From NCBI GenBank assembly GCA_021812245.1, contig JAKAOK010000003.1, forward strand, positions 68,528 to 112,915: a DNA stretch of 44,388 nucleotides, in the 5' to 3' direction. Made by a program: the position numbers and the translations under genes. Numbering within the stretch: the first letter of the stretch is position 1; every line of letters starts with the position of its first letter. Positions 33,980 through 43,232 of this stretch are shown piece by piece. Below the pieces are notes generated by a model that searched no databases, had not been told where the DNA came from, and was given only the letters and a program-made list of their open reading frames with translations. The DNA is from a bacterium (GTDB lineage: Bacteria > SZUA-79 > Acidulodesulfobacterales > Acidulodesulfobacteraceae).

Positions 33980-35278
33980 TTATTTTTTTGACGCTTTCTT
34001 TAACAGGCTGTCATAATTTCTATATAATAAATGCGATTGAATCTGCACTATGGTATCCATAGCCACTACTACTACGATTAAAAGCCCAGTTCCGCCAAAG
34101 TAAAAAGGAACATGAAATTTATTAATTAAAATCGTCGGCAGGAGACATATTAAGGATACATATATAGCGCCTATAAAAGTAACTCTGTTTAAAATCTTAT
34201 CTATGAATAACGAGGTAGATTTTCCGGGTTTAATTCCCGGAACGTTTCCGCCATATTTGCGTAAATCATCGGCAACATCATCCACTTTAAACGTAATCGC
34301 CGTGTAAAAATAGCAAAAGAAAAAAATTAAAATAACAAAAATTATATTATAAAGAACTCCGTTAGGATTTAAATATTCAGATACTCTTTCAAAAACCGGT
34401 ATTTTAATAAAATTAGCGATTGTCGCCGGAAAAAGAAGGATCGACATTGCAAAAATAGGAGGAATTACTCCGGGAGTATTGACTTTCAAAGGAAGGTAGC
34501 TGGTCTGTCCAGAGTATAGCTTTCTTCCCACCATTTTTTTTGCATATTGTATCGGAATACGCCTCTGAGCAGATTCTACAAAAACAATAAATCCGATTAC
34601 CAAAATCATTAACGCAAGGATTAAAATCAACAGCATAATATTAATTTCGCCAAGCTGAACCATTTTGATAGTATTCATAAATGCGCCCGGGATAGCCGCA
34701 ACTATTCCCGCGAATATAATCAGCGAAATGCCGTTGCCTATTCCATGCTCCGATATCTCTTCGCCTATCCACATAACGAATATAGTGCCTGCCGTCAGAG
34801 CAATAACGGATATAATCAGAAAACTCATGCCTGGATGCATAACTACCGGCAGTCCGTTCGGGCTTCTCATGGCTTCAATTCCGTAACTTATCCCGATAGA
34901 TTGAAATAATGAAAGAAGTACCGTCCCGTATCTTGTATATTGCATAAATTTCTTTCTTCCGGCTTCGCCTTCTTTCTGGAGTCTGTCGAGGGAAGGCACT
35001 ACCATAGGCAGCATCTGAAATATGATTGACGAACTTATATAAGGCATAATGCCTAGGGAGAATATGGAAAAACGCGCTAACGCTCCACCCGTAAACATAT
35101 TAAAAAGCCCAAATAAATTACTGTTAGAGGCGTTAAAAAACTGGGACAAAGCTATAGGATTGACACCTGGGGTCGTAATATGAACCCCTATCCTGAACAC
35201 TATGAACATCAAAAGCGTATAGAGTATCCGGTTGCGCAATTCCGGTATTTTTCCTAAATTTTCAAAACTTTGAGCCAT
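33980..35278 (-). CDS. secY: Preprotein translocase subunit SecY
   Basis: 432 aa with ten predicted TM helices. It opens ELRNRILYTLLMFIVFRIG, with plug-region GLFNMFTGGALARFSIFSLGIMPYISSSI, and has PIQYAKKMVGRK plus the C5 cytoplasmic loop and KPGKST towards the C-terminus. It forms the Sec channel with SecE and SecG, encoded elsewhere. It starts 4 nt after the rplO stop, in the standard spc position. Confidence 0.98.
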   Translation of the reverse strand: MAQSFENLGKIPELRNRILYTLLMFIVFRIGVHITTPGVNPIALSQFFNASNSNLFGLFNMFTGGALARFSIFSLGIMPYISSSIIFQMLPMVVPSLDRLQKEGEAGRKKFMQYTRYGTVLLSLFQSIGISYGIEAMRSPNGLPVVMHPGMSFLIISVIALTAGTIFVMWIGEEISEHGIGNGISLIIFAGIVAAIPGAFMNTIKMVQLGEINIMLLILILALMILVIGFIVFVESAQRRIPIQYAKKMVGRKLYSGQTSYLPLKVNTPGVIPPIFAMSILLFPATIANFIKIPVFERVSEYLNPNGVLYNIIFVILIFFFCYFYTAITFKVDDVADDLRKYGGNVPGIKPGKSTSLFIDKILNRVTFIGAIYVSLICLLPTILINKFHVPFYFGGTGLLIVVVVAMDTIVQIQSHLLYRNYDSLLKKASKK

Positions 35279-35282
35279 TATT

Positions 35283-35717
35283 TTATATTATCCTTACGGT
35301 CCCGCCGCTTTTTTCTATTTTTTCTTTGGCATTCTTAGATATCTTATTGCAAACTATTTTGATTTTGCGATTAATCTCCCCTGAACCTAACAGCTTAAAT
35401 TTACTTTCGCTTTTTTTTAGTATTCCGCTTTCTTTTAAAATATCTATATTTATATCATCGCTTTTTATATTTTCAATGGCGGTAAAATTTACAATTGCAA
35501 TCTGTTCCCGCAGGGGATTATTAAAACCTCTTTTAGGAACTCTTCTGCTGTAAGGCATCTGACCGCCTTCAAAACCCGGTCTTACCCCGCCTCCGGCTCT
35601 TGCATTCTGGCCTTTATTTCCTTTCCCTGAAGTCTGACCGTGTCCGGAACCCGAACCTCTCCCCAGCCTTTTGCTCTTTTTATTATTATGCCTGCCGAAT
35701 TCGCTTAAATTAACCAT
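35283..35717 (-). CDS. rplO: Large ribosomal subunit protein uL15
   Basis: 144 aa with the glycine-rich N-terminal extension (GRGSGSGHGQTSGKGNKGQNAR), GFEGGQMPYSRRVPKRGFNN and a C-terminal domain ending EKSGGTVRII. rpmD (L30), normally between rpsE and rplO, is absent: only 19 nt separate the two genes. Confidence 0.97.
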   Translation of the reverse strand: MVNLSEFGRHNNKKSKRLGRGSGSGHGQTSGKGNKGQNARAGGGVRPGFEGGQMPYSRRVPKRGFNNPLREQIAIVNFTAIENIKSDDINIDILKESGILKKSESKFKLLGSGEINRKIKIVCNKISKNAKEKIEKSGGTVRII

Positions 35718-35736
35718 TTAATTGTATTCCCCTTTT

Positions 35737-36222
35737 TTATGATTTTTTTCTTCTTTTCTCTAGTTCCCCTTTATAAAAAAACGAAGAAATACATTTCAAC
35801 GTCGCATTTGCCACATTATGCGGGTTTGAAGAACCTATAGACTTAGCGTAAACATTTCTTACCCCTGAAAGTTCAAAAATTGCCCTCATGGCTCCCCCTG
35901 CGATTATTCCGGTTCCTTCGGGAGCAGGTTTCATAAATACATAACCGGCTCCGCTCTTTCCGTATTGCTCATGGGGAATTGAATTTTTATGAACTTTGAC
36001 TCTTATTAAATTTTTCTTTGCCTGCTCGGTTCCTTTTCTAATCGCCTCCGGCACCTCTTTGGCTTTGCCCAGACCTATGCCTACAAAATTAGCATCCGGG
36101 TCTCCGGCTACCACTAATGCCGAAAAGCCAAACCTCCTTCCGCCTTTAACTACTTTAGCAACTCTTGAAATATGGATAACTTTATCCTTAATATTTAAAT
36201 CTTCAACGCTTAATTTCTCCAA
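35737..36222 (-). CDS. rpsE: Small ribosomal subunit protein uS5
   Basis: 161 aa. It has the dsRBD-like N-terminal half ([24 protein letters not shown]) and [27 protein letters not shown] place the start at TTG 36222 because GGAGG (36228-36232) lies 5 nt upstream; an in-frame TTG at 36234 overlaps that same Shine-Dalgarno. No rpmD follows. Confidence 0.95.
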   Translation of the reverse strand: MEKLSVEDLNIKDKVIHISRVAKVVKGGRRFGFSALVVAGDPDANFVGIGLGKAKEVPEAIRKGTEQAKKNLIRVKVHKNSIPHEQYGKSGAGYVFMKPAPEGTGIIAGGAMRAIFELSGVRNVYAKSIGSSNPHNVANATLKCISSFFYKGELEKRRKKS

Positions 36223-36245
36223 ATTATCCTCCAATATTCATATAT

Positions 36246-36602
36246 CTAAAAATTTAAACCGTTTTCTCTTGCGGCATCGGCTAATGCCTTAACTCTTCCG
36301 TGATAAATATATCCATTCCTATCGAATGCAACATCGATTATCGATTTCTGCTTGCATAATTCCGCAATCTCCTTCCCTACTATTTTAGCGGCATCTACAT
36401 TCCCTGCATGTCCTTTAATCTTTACTTTTATCTCCTTGGAAAGCGATGATGCCTGGGCTAAGACATTATTGTCGGCGGAAAAAACCTGAACATAAATATT
36501 ATTTAAACTTTTAAACACGCACAGGCGGGGTTTAATGTTATTTTTCATAACCTTTTTAATATGTGCCTTCCTGCGCAATCTCTTTTCAATTTTGTCTTTC
36601 AT
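36246..36602 (-). CDS. rplR: Large ribosomal subunit protein uL18
   Basis: 118 aa. It has a basic N-terminus, RLCVFKSLNNIYVQVFSADNN, AKIVGKEIAELCKQK and the C-terminal FDRNGYIYHGRVKALADAARENGLNF that binds 5S rRNA. GAGG precedes the ATG. It lies between rplF and rpsE. Confidence 0.97.
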   Translation of the reverse strand: MKDKIEKRLRRKAHIKKVMKNNIKPRLCVFKSLNNIYVQVFSADNNVLAQASSLSKEIKVKIKGHAGNVDAAKIVGKEIAELCKQKSIIDVAFDRNGYIYHGRVKALADAARENGLNF

Positions 36603-36622
36603 ATCCGACCTCTTTCTATGAT

Positions 36623-37162
36623 TTATTTTCCCGAAGCTTTGCCGACTTTTCGTTTTATGACTTCGTCTGAATATTTAATACCTTTGCCTTTATAAGGTTC
36701 CGGTTTCCTCAATTCCCTTATTTGGGAAGCGACGAGCCCGACAAGCTCTTTATCGAATCCGGTAATTTTTAATAACGTATTTTTTTCGACGGCTATTTTT
36801 ATACCCTCGGGGATTATAAAATTCACCTGATGCGAAAAACCTAAATTTAACACCAGATTTTTATTCTTAACTTCAGCCCTATATCCTACCCCGATAATCT
36901 CCAAATCTTTAGAGAAACCTTGCACGACGCCGGTTATTGCGTTTGCTATAATAGTTCTAGTTAATCCGGTAAATTTTTCAAAATTTATATCGTCGTCCTT
37001 TAATTTAACCGAAACGGCTGATTTATTTATGTCTAAAGTAATCCCTTCCGGAATTTTTTTAGAAATTTTCCCGAGAGGTCCCGAAGAAGTTAAGATATTG
37101 CCGTTTAACTCCACTTTGACGTCTTTAGGAATTTCAATAATTTTTTTACCTATTCTGGACAT
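36623..37162 (-). CDS. rplF: Large ribosomal subunit protein uL6
   Basis: 179 aa, starting MSRIGKKIIEIPKDVKVEL, with two tandem alpha/beta domains and the C-terminal signature RKPEPYKGKGIKYSDEVIKRK. AAGG lies ahead of the ATG. The spacer upstream, to rpsH, carries an imperfect palindrome. Confidence 0.98.
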   Translation of the reverse strand: MSRIGKKIIEIPKDVKVELNGNILTSSGPLGKISKKIPEGITLDINKSAVSVKLKDDDINFEKFTGLTRTIIANAITGVVQGFSKDLEIIGVGYRAEVKNKNLVLNLGFSHQVNFIIPEGIKIAVEKNTLLKITGFDKELVGLVASQIRELRKPEPYKGKGIKYSDEVIKRKVGKASGK

Positions 37163-37190
37163 TTTATCTATACCTTTTTTATTAGAAGGC

Positions 37191-37209
37191 CGAGGACTTT
37201 AGTCCTTCG
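37191..37209. repeat. Palindrome in the rpsH-rplF spacer
   Basis: CGAGGACTTTAGTCCTTCG has a perfect 6-bp core, AGGACT (37193-37198) and AGTCCT (37201-37206), around TT, with a slipped CGA/TCG beyond. It resembles a short, weaker form of the 31728 palindrome. Confidence 0.55.
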
Positions 37210-37221
37210 CTTTCTATTTTA

Positions 37222-37620
37222 TTAAAAAACTTTTAACAATGAAAGTCCGCCGACCTTTTTTTCTTTGCATTCGACATCAGACATAATTCCCGCCGAAGTT
37301 GAAAATATCTCTATTCCTAAGCCATTTTTATACGCTCTGATATCTTTAGCTTTTTTATAAAATCTTATTCCCGGCGTACTGGTAGTTTTAATATCGATAA
37401 CCGTCGGCTTTTTGCTTTCATAGTATGCGAGCTTTATATTAATATTTTTAGTTGAAACGGCTTCGGCGTTTTCAATCGAATAATTTTCTATAAAGCCCTC
37501 TCTCTTTAAGACTTCGCATATATTTTCCTTTAACCCGGAATACGGCATATTAACTTTTTCTTTACCTGCTTTATAAGCATTTTTTATTCTAATAATCATA
37601 TCTGAAATCGGGTAGGTCAT
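37222..37620 (-). CDS. rpsH: Small ribosomal subunit protein uS8
   Basis: 132 aa, with DMIIRIKNAYKAGKEKVNMPYS and the C-terminal GLGIEIFSTSAGIMSDVECKEKKVGG that contacts 16S helix 21. In E. coli S8 represses the spc operon by binding near rplX-rplE. Here it lies between rpsN and rplF. Confidence 0.97.
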   Translation of the reverse strand: MTYPISDMIIRIKNAYKAGKEKVNMPYSGLKENICEVLKREGFIENYSIENAEAVSTKNINIKLAYYESKKPTVIDIKTTSTPGIRFYKKAKDIRAYKNGLGIEIFSTSAGIMSDVECKEKKVGGLSLLKVF

Positions 37621-37668
37621 TTTTTCTTTTTTCCTCTCTTAAATATATTAAAAATATTTTAAAATTAC

Positions 37669-37854
37669 TTACCAGCTTGATTTGGTAACTCCGGGAATAA
37701 GCCCTTTGCTCGAGTTTGTCCTAAAACAAATTCTGCACATATCAAACTTTCTGTAATAACCTCTCGGTCTTCCGCATATCGGGCACCTGTTATGCGCTCT
37801 TACTTTAAATTTAGGCGTCCTTCCAGCTTTTATAATCATAGACTTTTTTGCCAT
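37669..37854 (-). CDS. rpsN: Small ribosomal subunit protein uS14, zinc type (RpsZ form)
   Basis: 61 aa, the short zinc-binding form, with [20 protein letters not shown] holding all four cysteines and a KSSW end. Family: the long, zinc-free form has about 100 residues. It lies between rplE and rpsH. Confidence 0.97.
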   Translation of the reverse strand: MAKKSMIIKAGRTPKFKVRAHNRCPICGRPRGYYRKFDMCRICFRTNSSKGLIPGVTKSSW

Positions 37855-37866
37855 ATACCGTATCTC

Positions 37867-38409
37867 CTAATTTCTAAACGGAAAATTAAAACTTTTCAAA
37901 AGTTTATATCCGTCTTCATTATTTTTTGCAGAAGTAACTATTGTTATATTCATTCCTTTAACCTTCTCGATAAGTTCATAACTGATTTCCGGGAATATAA
38001 GCTGTTCTTTAACTCCCATAGTATAATTTCCGCGGCCGTCGAATGATTTTTTGGAAATGCCTTTAAAATCCCTAACTCTAGGAAGGGATATATTGATAAG
38101 TTTATCAAAAAAATCATACATTTTATCGCTTCTTAAGGTAACAAAACAGCCGATTTCCTGATTTTCTTTTAATTTAAAGGCGGCAATAGACTTTTTTGCC
38201 TTTGCAACTACAGGTTTTTGGCCGGCAATTTTAGTCATTTCCGCAACTGACTGCTCAATTATTTTCGAATTGGAAGTTGCTTCTCCGAGACCCATATTGA
38301 TAACTATTTTTTCCAATTTAGGTATCTGATTAATATTTTTATAACCCGTTTCTTTTATTAATCTTGGTACAACTTCATTTTTATAAAATTCTTTATATCT
38401 TGCTGACAA
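37867..38409 (-). CDS. rplE: Large ribosomal subunit protein uL5
   Basis: 180 aa. I choose TTG 38409 ([17 protein letters not shown]), where L5 proteins begin; GGAGG lies 8 nt upstream. A longer frame from a TTG at 38424 would begin inside that Shine-Dalgarno. It contains [29 protein letters not shown] and the 5S-binding [12 protein letters not shown]. Confidence 0.95.
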   Translation of the reverse strand: MSARYKEFYKNEVVPRLIKETGYKNINQIPKLEKIVINMGLGEATSNSKIIEQSVAEMTKIAGQKPVVAKAKKSIAAFKLKENQEIGCFVTLRSDKMYDFFDKLINISLPRVRDFKGISKKSFDGRGNYTMGVKEQLIFPEISYELIEKVKGMNITIVTSAKNNEDGYKLLKSFNFPFRN

Positions 38410-38426
38410 TTTTAAATCCTCCAAAA

Positions 38427-38741
38427 TTAAACTTCAGACCCGCATTTTTTGCAAAGCCTTGTTTTTTTTCCTTTATCGTCCGTATTAACGGAAAATCTTA
38501 CCGCCTTTTTACATTTAGCGCAATATAAAGCTACATTAGATATATTTACCGGCGCTTCTTTGTCTATTATTCCTCCCGGTTCCTGCGCGCTCCGAGGCTT
38601 AACATGCCTTTTTATCATATTTACCTTTTCGATATAGACCCTGTTCTTTTCTCTATCGACCCGGATAATCTTACCTGACTTGCCTTTTTCTTTTCCCGCT
38701 AAAACCGTTACGTTATCGTTCTTTTTTAATTTAATAGTCAT
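38427..38741 (-). CDS. rplX: Large ribosomal subunit protein uL24
   Basis: 104 aa, with a KOW motif ([19 protein letters not shown]), [11 protein letters not shown] and a C-terminal zinc-ribbon-like pair (CAKC and CKKC) that some L24 proteins carry. It is 1 nt from rplN and its end holds the rplE Shine-Dalgarno. Confidence 0.97.
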   Translation of the reverse strand: MTIKLKKNDNVTVLAGKEKGKSGKIIRVDREKNRVYIEKVNMIKRHVKPRSAQEPGGIIDKEAPVNISNVALYCAKCKKAVRFSVNTDDKGKKTRLCKKCGSEV

Positions 38742-38742
38742 A

Positions 38743-39111
38743 TTATAGGACCTCTGGCGCTAAGGATATAATCCTCATAAATTTTTTTGCTCTCAATTCT
38801 CTCGCTACGGGACCAAAAATACGGGTGCCTATAGGTTCGTTCTGGTTGTTTATTAAAACTGCCGAATTATTATCGAATCTTATATAGCTTCCGTCCGGTC
38901 GCTTTACTTCTTTAACCGTTCGAACGATAACCGCTTTTGAGACATCGCCTTTTTTGACCTTGGAATTTGGAATGGCTTCTTTTATAGAAACGACTATTAT
39001 ATCGCCGATTCCGGCATATTTTCGTTTGGAACCTCCAAGAACTTTAATACACATAAGCTTTTTTGCGCCCGAATTATCGGCGGATTTTAAAACTGTCTGC
39101 ATTTGAATCAT
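38743..39111 (-). CDS. rplN: Large ribosomal subunit protein uL14
   Basis: 122 aa, starting [20 protein letters not shown] and ending [11 protein letters not shown], the expected length and ends. It contains [30 protein letters not shown]. It lies between rpsQ and rplX. Confidence 0.98.
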   Translation of the reverse strand: MIQMQTVLKSADNSGAKKLMCIKVLGGSKRKYAGIGDIIVVSIKEAIPNSKVKKGDVSKAVIVRTVKEVKRPDGSYIRFDNNSAVLINNQNEPIGTRIFGPVARELRAKKFMRIISLAPEVL

Positions 39112-39154
39112 CGTTATAGCACCAAGTAATTAAATTATATTAAAGAAAATTTTA

Positions 39155-39385
39155 TTATAGAATTGCTTCGAGATTCCATCTTTTATCTTTAGACAAAGGG
39201 CGCGTTTCGATAAATAAAACTTTATCTCCCGTATGCGAAGCATTCTTTTCATCATGGATTTTAAATTTTTTAACCTTTTTTACATATTTTTTATAAACAG
39301 GATGCTTTACGATGTCCGAAACTATAACCACTCTGGTTTTATCCATCTTGTCGGATGTCACGATTCCCGTTAATGTTTTTTTCAT
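39155..39385 (-). CDS. rpsQ: Small ribosomal subunit protein uS17
   Basis: 76 aa, an OB-fold protein with LTGIVTSDKMDKTRVV, HPVYKKYVKKVKKFKIHDE and TGDKVLFIETRPLSKDKRW. Its start ATG is 2 nt after the rpmC stop. Confidence 0.97.
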   Translation of the reverse strand: MKKTLTGIVTSDKMDKTRVVIVSDIVKHPVYKKYVKKVKKFKIHDEKNASHTGDKVLFIETRPLSKDKRWNLEAIL

Positions 39386-39387
39386 AA

Positions 39388-39582
39388 TTATATCTCCCGC
39401 TTCCTATTGTTTGAAATAGTTTTAATTCTCGCTATGGACCTTTTTACCGCTTGAATTCTCTTAGGATTTTCTAACGAACCTAATGATTTCTGAACTGTAA
39501 GATTAAATATTTCTTTTCTGAAATCAGACTCTTTCACTTTAAGTTCTTCATCGTTCATTGTATTTAATTCTTTGAATTTCAT
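39388..39582 (-). CDS. rpmC: Large ribosomal subunit protein uL29
   Basis: 64 aa, a two-helix protein with MKFKELNTMNDEELK, FNLTVQKSLGSLENPKRI and RSIARIKTI. It lies near the exit tunnel. Its start follows the rplP stop by 4 nt. Confidence 0.97.
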   Translation of the reverse strand: MKFKELNTMNDEELKVKESDFRKEIFNLTVQKSLGSLENPKRIQAVKRSIARIKTISNNRKREI

Positions 39583-39586
39583 ATAT

Positions 39587-40000
39587 TTAGAATTCTCCTC
39601 TCTCTATAAATATAGTCTTAAGCGGCAGTTTATGGGATGCCAGTCTTAAAGCCTCCTGTGCGACTTCTTTTGGAATCCCTTCCATTTCATATAAAACTAA
39701 TCCGGGTCTGGCAACGCATACCCATTCTTCTACCGAGCCCTTTCCTTTTCCCATTCTGGTTTCTGCTGGCTTTTTTGTAATAGGCTTATCCGGGAAAATC
39801 CTTATCCAGACTTTGCCTCCTCTTTTTACAAATCTGGTCATTGCAATTCTTGCCGCTTCTATTTGTCTGGCGGTTATATAACCGCATTCTATTACTTTTA
39901 ATCCGAAATCTCCGAATGCAAGAGCATTGCCACGGGTAGCCTTCCCTCTCATTCTACCCTTCATTTGCTTCCTGTATTTTGTTTTAGCGGGCATTAACAT
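39587..40000 (-). CDS. rplP: Large ribosomal subunit protein uL16
   Basis: 137 aa. It starts [19 protein letters not shown], like the family; ATG 40000 is used, although a second ATG two codons later is possible. [24 protein letters not shown] contacts the tRNA site. A perfect palindrome lies in the spacer between it and rpsC. Confidence 0.98.
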   Translation of the reverse strand: MLMPAKTKYRKQMKGRMRGKATRGNALAFGDFGLKVIECGYITARQIEAARIAMTRFVKRGGKVWIRIFPDKPITKKPAETRMGKGKGSVEEWVCVARPGLVLYEMEGIPKEVAQEALRLASHKLPLKTIFIERGEF

Positions 40001-40019
40001 AATTATTCACCTTTTTTAT

Positions 40020-40045
40020 AAGGGAGAGGCTTAAGCCTCTCCCTT
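40020..40045. repeat. Perfect 26-bp palindrome in the rpsC-rplP spacer
   Basis: Arms AAGGGAGAGGCTT (40020-40032) and AAGCCTCTCCCTT (40033-40045) are exact complements without a loop. It has the same purine-arm/T-A-centre/pyrimidine-arm design as the other spacer palindromes but a different sequence. Confidence 0.85.
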
Positions 40046-40066
40046 CTCTTTCCGTTATTTTTTTAA

Positions 40067-40702
40067 TTATAATACGTCTCTTTTATATATCCAGACTTTA
40101 ACTCCTATCTTTCCGTAAGTAGTATTAGCCTCTGACGTACCATAGTCGATATCCGCCCTTAGTGTATGAAGTGGAACCCTGCCCTCGCGATACCATTCCG
40201 TTCTTGCTATTTCCGCTCCGGCCAATCTTCCCCCGCATGTTATTTTAATGCCTTTCGCCCCGCTCTTCAATGCCATAGTAACGCTTTTTTTCATTGCTCT
40301 TTTAAACGCAACTCTTTTCTCAAGCTGGGATGCAATGCCTTCCGCCACTAAAATGGAATCTAATTCGGGTTTTTTAACCTCTATTATATTTATTTCGATA
40401 TCCTTGGTTTTTATTTTATTAATCTTTGCAATCTCGTTTTTAATGTTATCGAATTCCGACGAACCTTTTTTACCGTAAATTATTCCGGGTCTTGCGGCAA
40501 ATATATCGATAATTAATTTCTCCGCTTTTCTGCCGATATTTATTTTAGATATCCCTGCCGAATAAAGCTTCTTCTTTAAATATTCACGGATCTTCAAATC
40601 CGCGTGCAAGAATTTCGCATAATTTCTGTCGCTATACCAGCCGGAATCCCATGTTTTATTGATTCCGATTCTAAGTCCGATTGGATTAACTTTCTGCCCC
40701 AA
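40067..40702 (-). CDS. rpsC: Small ribosomal subunit protein uS3
   Basis: 211 aa. It starts at a TTG (40702), 6 nt after GGAGG, with [20 protein letters not shown]. The KH domain and the C-terminal [23 protein letters not shown] are present. It ends at the family's core without the longer C-terminal tail of E. coli S3. Confidence 0.97.
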   Translation of the reverse strand: MGQKVNPIGLRIGINKTWDSGWYSDRNYAKFLHADLKIREYLKKKLYSAGISKINIGRKAEKLIIDIFAARPGIIYGKKGSSEFDNIKNEIAKINKIKTKDIEINIIEVKKPELDSILVAEGIASQLEKRVAFKRAMKKSVTMALKSGAKGIKITCGGRLAGAEIARTEWYREGRVPLHTLRADIDYGTSEANTTYGKIGVKVWIYKRDVL

Positions 40703-40716
40703 GATCTACCTCCGTT

Positions 40717-41049
40717 TTAAATTTCTTCAAGAACTATTTTTATGTTGCTCATACGTTTTTTAACAGTCGCTCCGCGTCCCATAGCTTTAGGCATGAGTCT
40801 TTTTAAAGAGAGAGACATATCTACGTTTATTTTTCTTACTATCAAATTGTCCACATCAACTCTTCCCGTCGAAGATGCATTTGCCAGAGCAGACTTTAAA
40901 AGTTTATAAACCGGATTAGCGGATTTCTTTTTAGTGAACTTTAATATATTGATAGCGTCGTAAACCTTCTTCCCCCTAATTAAATCAACCACAAGCCTTG
41001 CTTTTTGAGGAGATACTTTAATATATTTCGCTTCTGCTTTAAACTCCAT
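40717..41049 (-). CDS. rplV: Large ribosomal subunit protein uL22
   Basis: 110 aa, with YIKVSPQKARLVVDLIRGKKV, NASSTGRVDVDNLIV and the tunnel hairpin LKRLMPKAMGRGATVKKRMSNI. A GGGG Shine-Dalgarno-like stretch precedes its ATG. Confidence 0.97.
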   Translation of the reverse strand: MEFKAEAKYIKVSPQKARLVVDLIRGKKVYDAINILKFTKKKSANPVYKLLKSALANASSTGRVDVDNLIVRKINVDMSLSLKRLMPKAMGRGATVKKRMSNIKIVLEEI

Positions 41050-41066
41050 TTTCTACCCCTTTTTGT

Positions 41067-41369
41067 TTATTTTGAGGATGAACCGCCGCCGGTTTTAACC
41101 TTTGTCTTTCTGTCCCCTGAATGCATAGTAAAAGTTCTTGTGGCGCTAAACTCGCCAAGTTTATGTCCTACCATATTTTCGCTGACAAAGACCGGAATAA
41201 ACTTCTTGCCGTTATGGACGGCAAAAGTAAATCCCACCATCGAAGGTATTATGGTTGACCTTCTGGACCACGTCTTAATTATTTTTTTGTCGTTGGAATC
41301 AAATGCCTTTTCAACTTTTTCCAAAAGCGATTTGTCAGAAAACGGACCTTTTTTTATAGACCTAGCCAA
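41067..41369 (-). CDS. rpsS: Small ribosomal subunit protein uS19
   Basis: 100 aa, starting at TTG 41369 ([19 protein letters not shown]) 9 nt after GGAG. It has [27 protein letters not shown] and [15 protein letters not shown]. The C-terminal tail is a few residues longer than in E. coli. A palindrome separates it from rplB. Confidence 0.97.
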   Translation of the reverse strand: MARSIKKGPFSDKSLLEKVEKAFDSNDKKIIKTWSRRSTIIPSMVGFTFAVHNGKKFIPVFVSENMVGHKLGEFSATRTFTMHSGDRKTKVKTGGGSSSK

Positions 41370-41389
41370 CTTTAATTCTCCTTTATTTT

Positions 41390-41414
41390 GGGGACAGATT
41401 TAAAATCTGTCCCC
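41390..41414. repeat. Perfect 25-bp palindrome in the rplB-rpsS spacer
   Basis: Arms GGGGACAGATTT (41390-41401) and AAATCTGTCCCC (41403-41414) surround a single central A. It lies just upstream of the rpsS Shine-Dalgarno. This is the cleanest member of the GGGGACAGA subfamily, with related copies at 23039-23067 and 44242-44265. Confidence 0.88.
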
Positions 41415-41435
41415 TATTTTAAAATTTTATACCGA

Positions 41436-42263
41436 TTATCTTGCCTTTCTCCTCGATATAATATATTTAGAGGTTTGCTTATTTTTTCTGGTTTTATATC
41501 CTTTAGTCGGTACACCCCATGGCGTAACGGGATGACGTCCGCCTGAAGTCTTGCCTTCGCCTCCGCCGTGAGGATGGTCTATAGGATTCATGGCAACGCC
41601 CCTTACCGAAGGTCTTATACCGAGCCATCTAGACCTTCCGGCCTTACCGATGCTGATATTTTCATGTTCGATATTTCCGATTTGACCTATGGTGGCGCAA
41701 CATTTTTCCGGCACTATTCTAAACTCTCCCGAAGGCATTTTAATCTGCGCATATCCGCCGTCCTTTCCTAGAAGTTCGGCATAAGCGCCTGCGCTTCTTA
41801 CAAGTTTTCCTCCGGAATTAGGCTTCATTTCTATATTATGTATCATGGTTCCAACCGGAATATTAAATAACGGAATGCAGTTCCCCGGCTGGATATCGGC
41901 TTTCTCGGATGATACGACGCTGTCGCCTTTTTTTAAACCGACAGGACACAATATATACCTTTTCTCGCCGTCTATATAGCTTAATAAAGCAATCCTTGCC
42001 GACCTGTTAGGGTCGTATTCTATTTCTATTACGCGGGCAGGCACCTCTCTTTTATCTCTTTTAAAATCAATAATTCTATATCTTCTCTTATGCCCTCCGC
42101 CCTGATGCCGCGTAGTAATCCTACCGTTATTATTTCTTCCAGCATTTTTTTTATATTTTGCAAGAAGACTTTTTTCAGGAAAGTCACGCGTAATTTCAGA
42201 AAAATCGGAAACCGTTTGAAATCTTCTAGCGCTTGATGTTGGTTTATATTTTTTTAATGGCAT
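41436..42263 (-). CDS. rplB: Large ribosomal subunit protein uL2
   Basis: 275 aa. The RNA-binding domain has [17 protein letters not shown], and the C-terminal [19 protein letters not shown] carries the conserved peptidyl-transferase-region His of the L2 family. [16 protein letters not shown] closes the core. It follows rplW by 16 nt. Confidence 0.98.
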   Translation of the reverse strand: MPLKKYKPTSSARRFQTVSDFSEITRDFPEKSLLAKYKKNAGRNNNGRITTRHQGGGHKRRYRIIDFKRDKREVPARVIEIEYDPNRSARIALLSYIDGEKRYILCPVGLKKGDSVVSSEKADIQPGNCIPLFNIPVGTMIHNIEMKPNSGGKLVRSAGAYAELLGKDGGYAQIKMPSGEFRIVPEKCCATIGQIGNIEHENISIGKAGRSRWLGIRPSVRGVAMNPIDHPHGGGEGKTSGGRHPVTPWGVPTKGYKTRKNKQTSKYIISRRKAR

Positions 42264-42279
42264 CGTTCTTTTCTCCCGA

Positions 42280-42567
42280 TTATACTTCTAAAGCCGAAAT
42301 TCTCTGGCCTTCTTGAAGTTTTACATAAGCCTTTTTAATATTGGGTAATTTACCGTTATATTTGCCCACTCTTCTGAACTTACCCCTGGTAATTACCGTA
42401 TTGACGTTATCAACTTTAACATTAAAGTACTTTTCGACCGCATCTTTAATATCTTTTTTATTTGCATCCCTATTAACGTTAAAGACATAAGTATTATTTA
42501 TCTCTCTAATTTTTAGACTTTTTTCGGACTGCACAGCTCTTTCTATAGCAGTGTTTAATTCTTTCAT
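42280..42567 (-). CDS. rplW: Large ribosomal subunit protein uL23
   Basis: 95 aa, with [36 protein letters not shown] and the loop [23 protein letters not shown]. It forms the exit-tunnel docking site for SRP and trigger factor. Its ATG overlaps the rplD TGA (ATGA), so the two are translationally coupled. Confidence 0.97.
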   Translation of the reverse strand: MKELNTAIERAVQSEKSLKIREINNTYVFNVNRDANKKDIKDAVEKYFNVKVDNVNTVITRGKFRRVGKYNGKLPNIKKAYVKLQEGQRISALEV

Positions 42568-43199
42568 AATACAAGATTCCTCTCAAGTTCTTCGTTAGCT
42601 TTAACCGTAATTATTACTTTTTCATATTTTAATAAATCTATAATATTTAAGAGATTTACGCAGGTCGCTTTGTAATCCATAAGATTTCTGGTGGATTTAA
42701 TTATTTTGTCGTCCGTATTCGATGCCGGCAGTATTAGTAATCCCTTTTTTATTCCAAGATTATTGAATATCGATTTCATTTCTTTTGTTTTAATATTTGA
42801 AAGCTCAAAATCTTCTATAAAAACAAGGCGCCCTTCTTTTAACAGATGCGACAGAGCAGATTTAACAGCCGCCTTCCTTGCTTTCTTAGGCATATCCTTC
42901 TTATAATTTCTTTCGTTTGTAGGTCCAAAAATAGTTCCGCCGCCTTTCCATAAAGGAGATCTGGTCGAACCCGCCCTTGCTCTGCCGGTTCCTTTCTGCT
43001 TCCACGGCTTAATTCCGCCGCCGGAAACTATCTTTCTATTTTTTGTAGAAGCCAATCCCAACCTTTTATTGGCAAGAGTCAATAAAACAAATTCTTTTAT
43101 TAAAGGTTCTTTAACGGGATACGAATATATTTCTTCATTCAATAAAATATTTCCGGCGTTTTTATTGCTTATGTTTAATACGTTTGCGCTTTCAGACAT
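42564..43199 (-). CDS. rplD: Large ribosomal subunit protein uL4
   Basis: 211 aa, with the tunnel-lining loop KQKGTGRARAGSTRSPLWKGGG and the C-terminal NLMDYKATCVNLLNIIDLLKYEKVIIT. In E. coli L4 represses the S10 operon; a leader was not examined because the operon promoter lies beyond the window. Confidence 0.97.
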   Translation of the reverse strand: MSESANVLNISNKNAGNILLNEEIYSYPVKEPLIKEFVLLTLANKRLGLASTKNRKIVSGGGIKPWKQKGTGRARAGSTRSPLWKGGGTIFGPTNERNYKKDMPKKARKAAVKSALSHLLKEGRLVFIEDFELSNIKTKEMKSIFNNLGIKKGLLILPASNTDDKIIKSTRNLMDYKATCVNLLNIIDLLKYEKVIITVKANEELERNLVL

Positions 43200-43232
43200 T
43201 ATAGCAAATCCCCTTTCTATGAAAAATTATTT

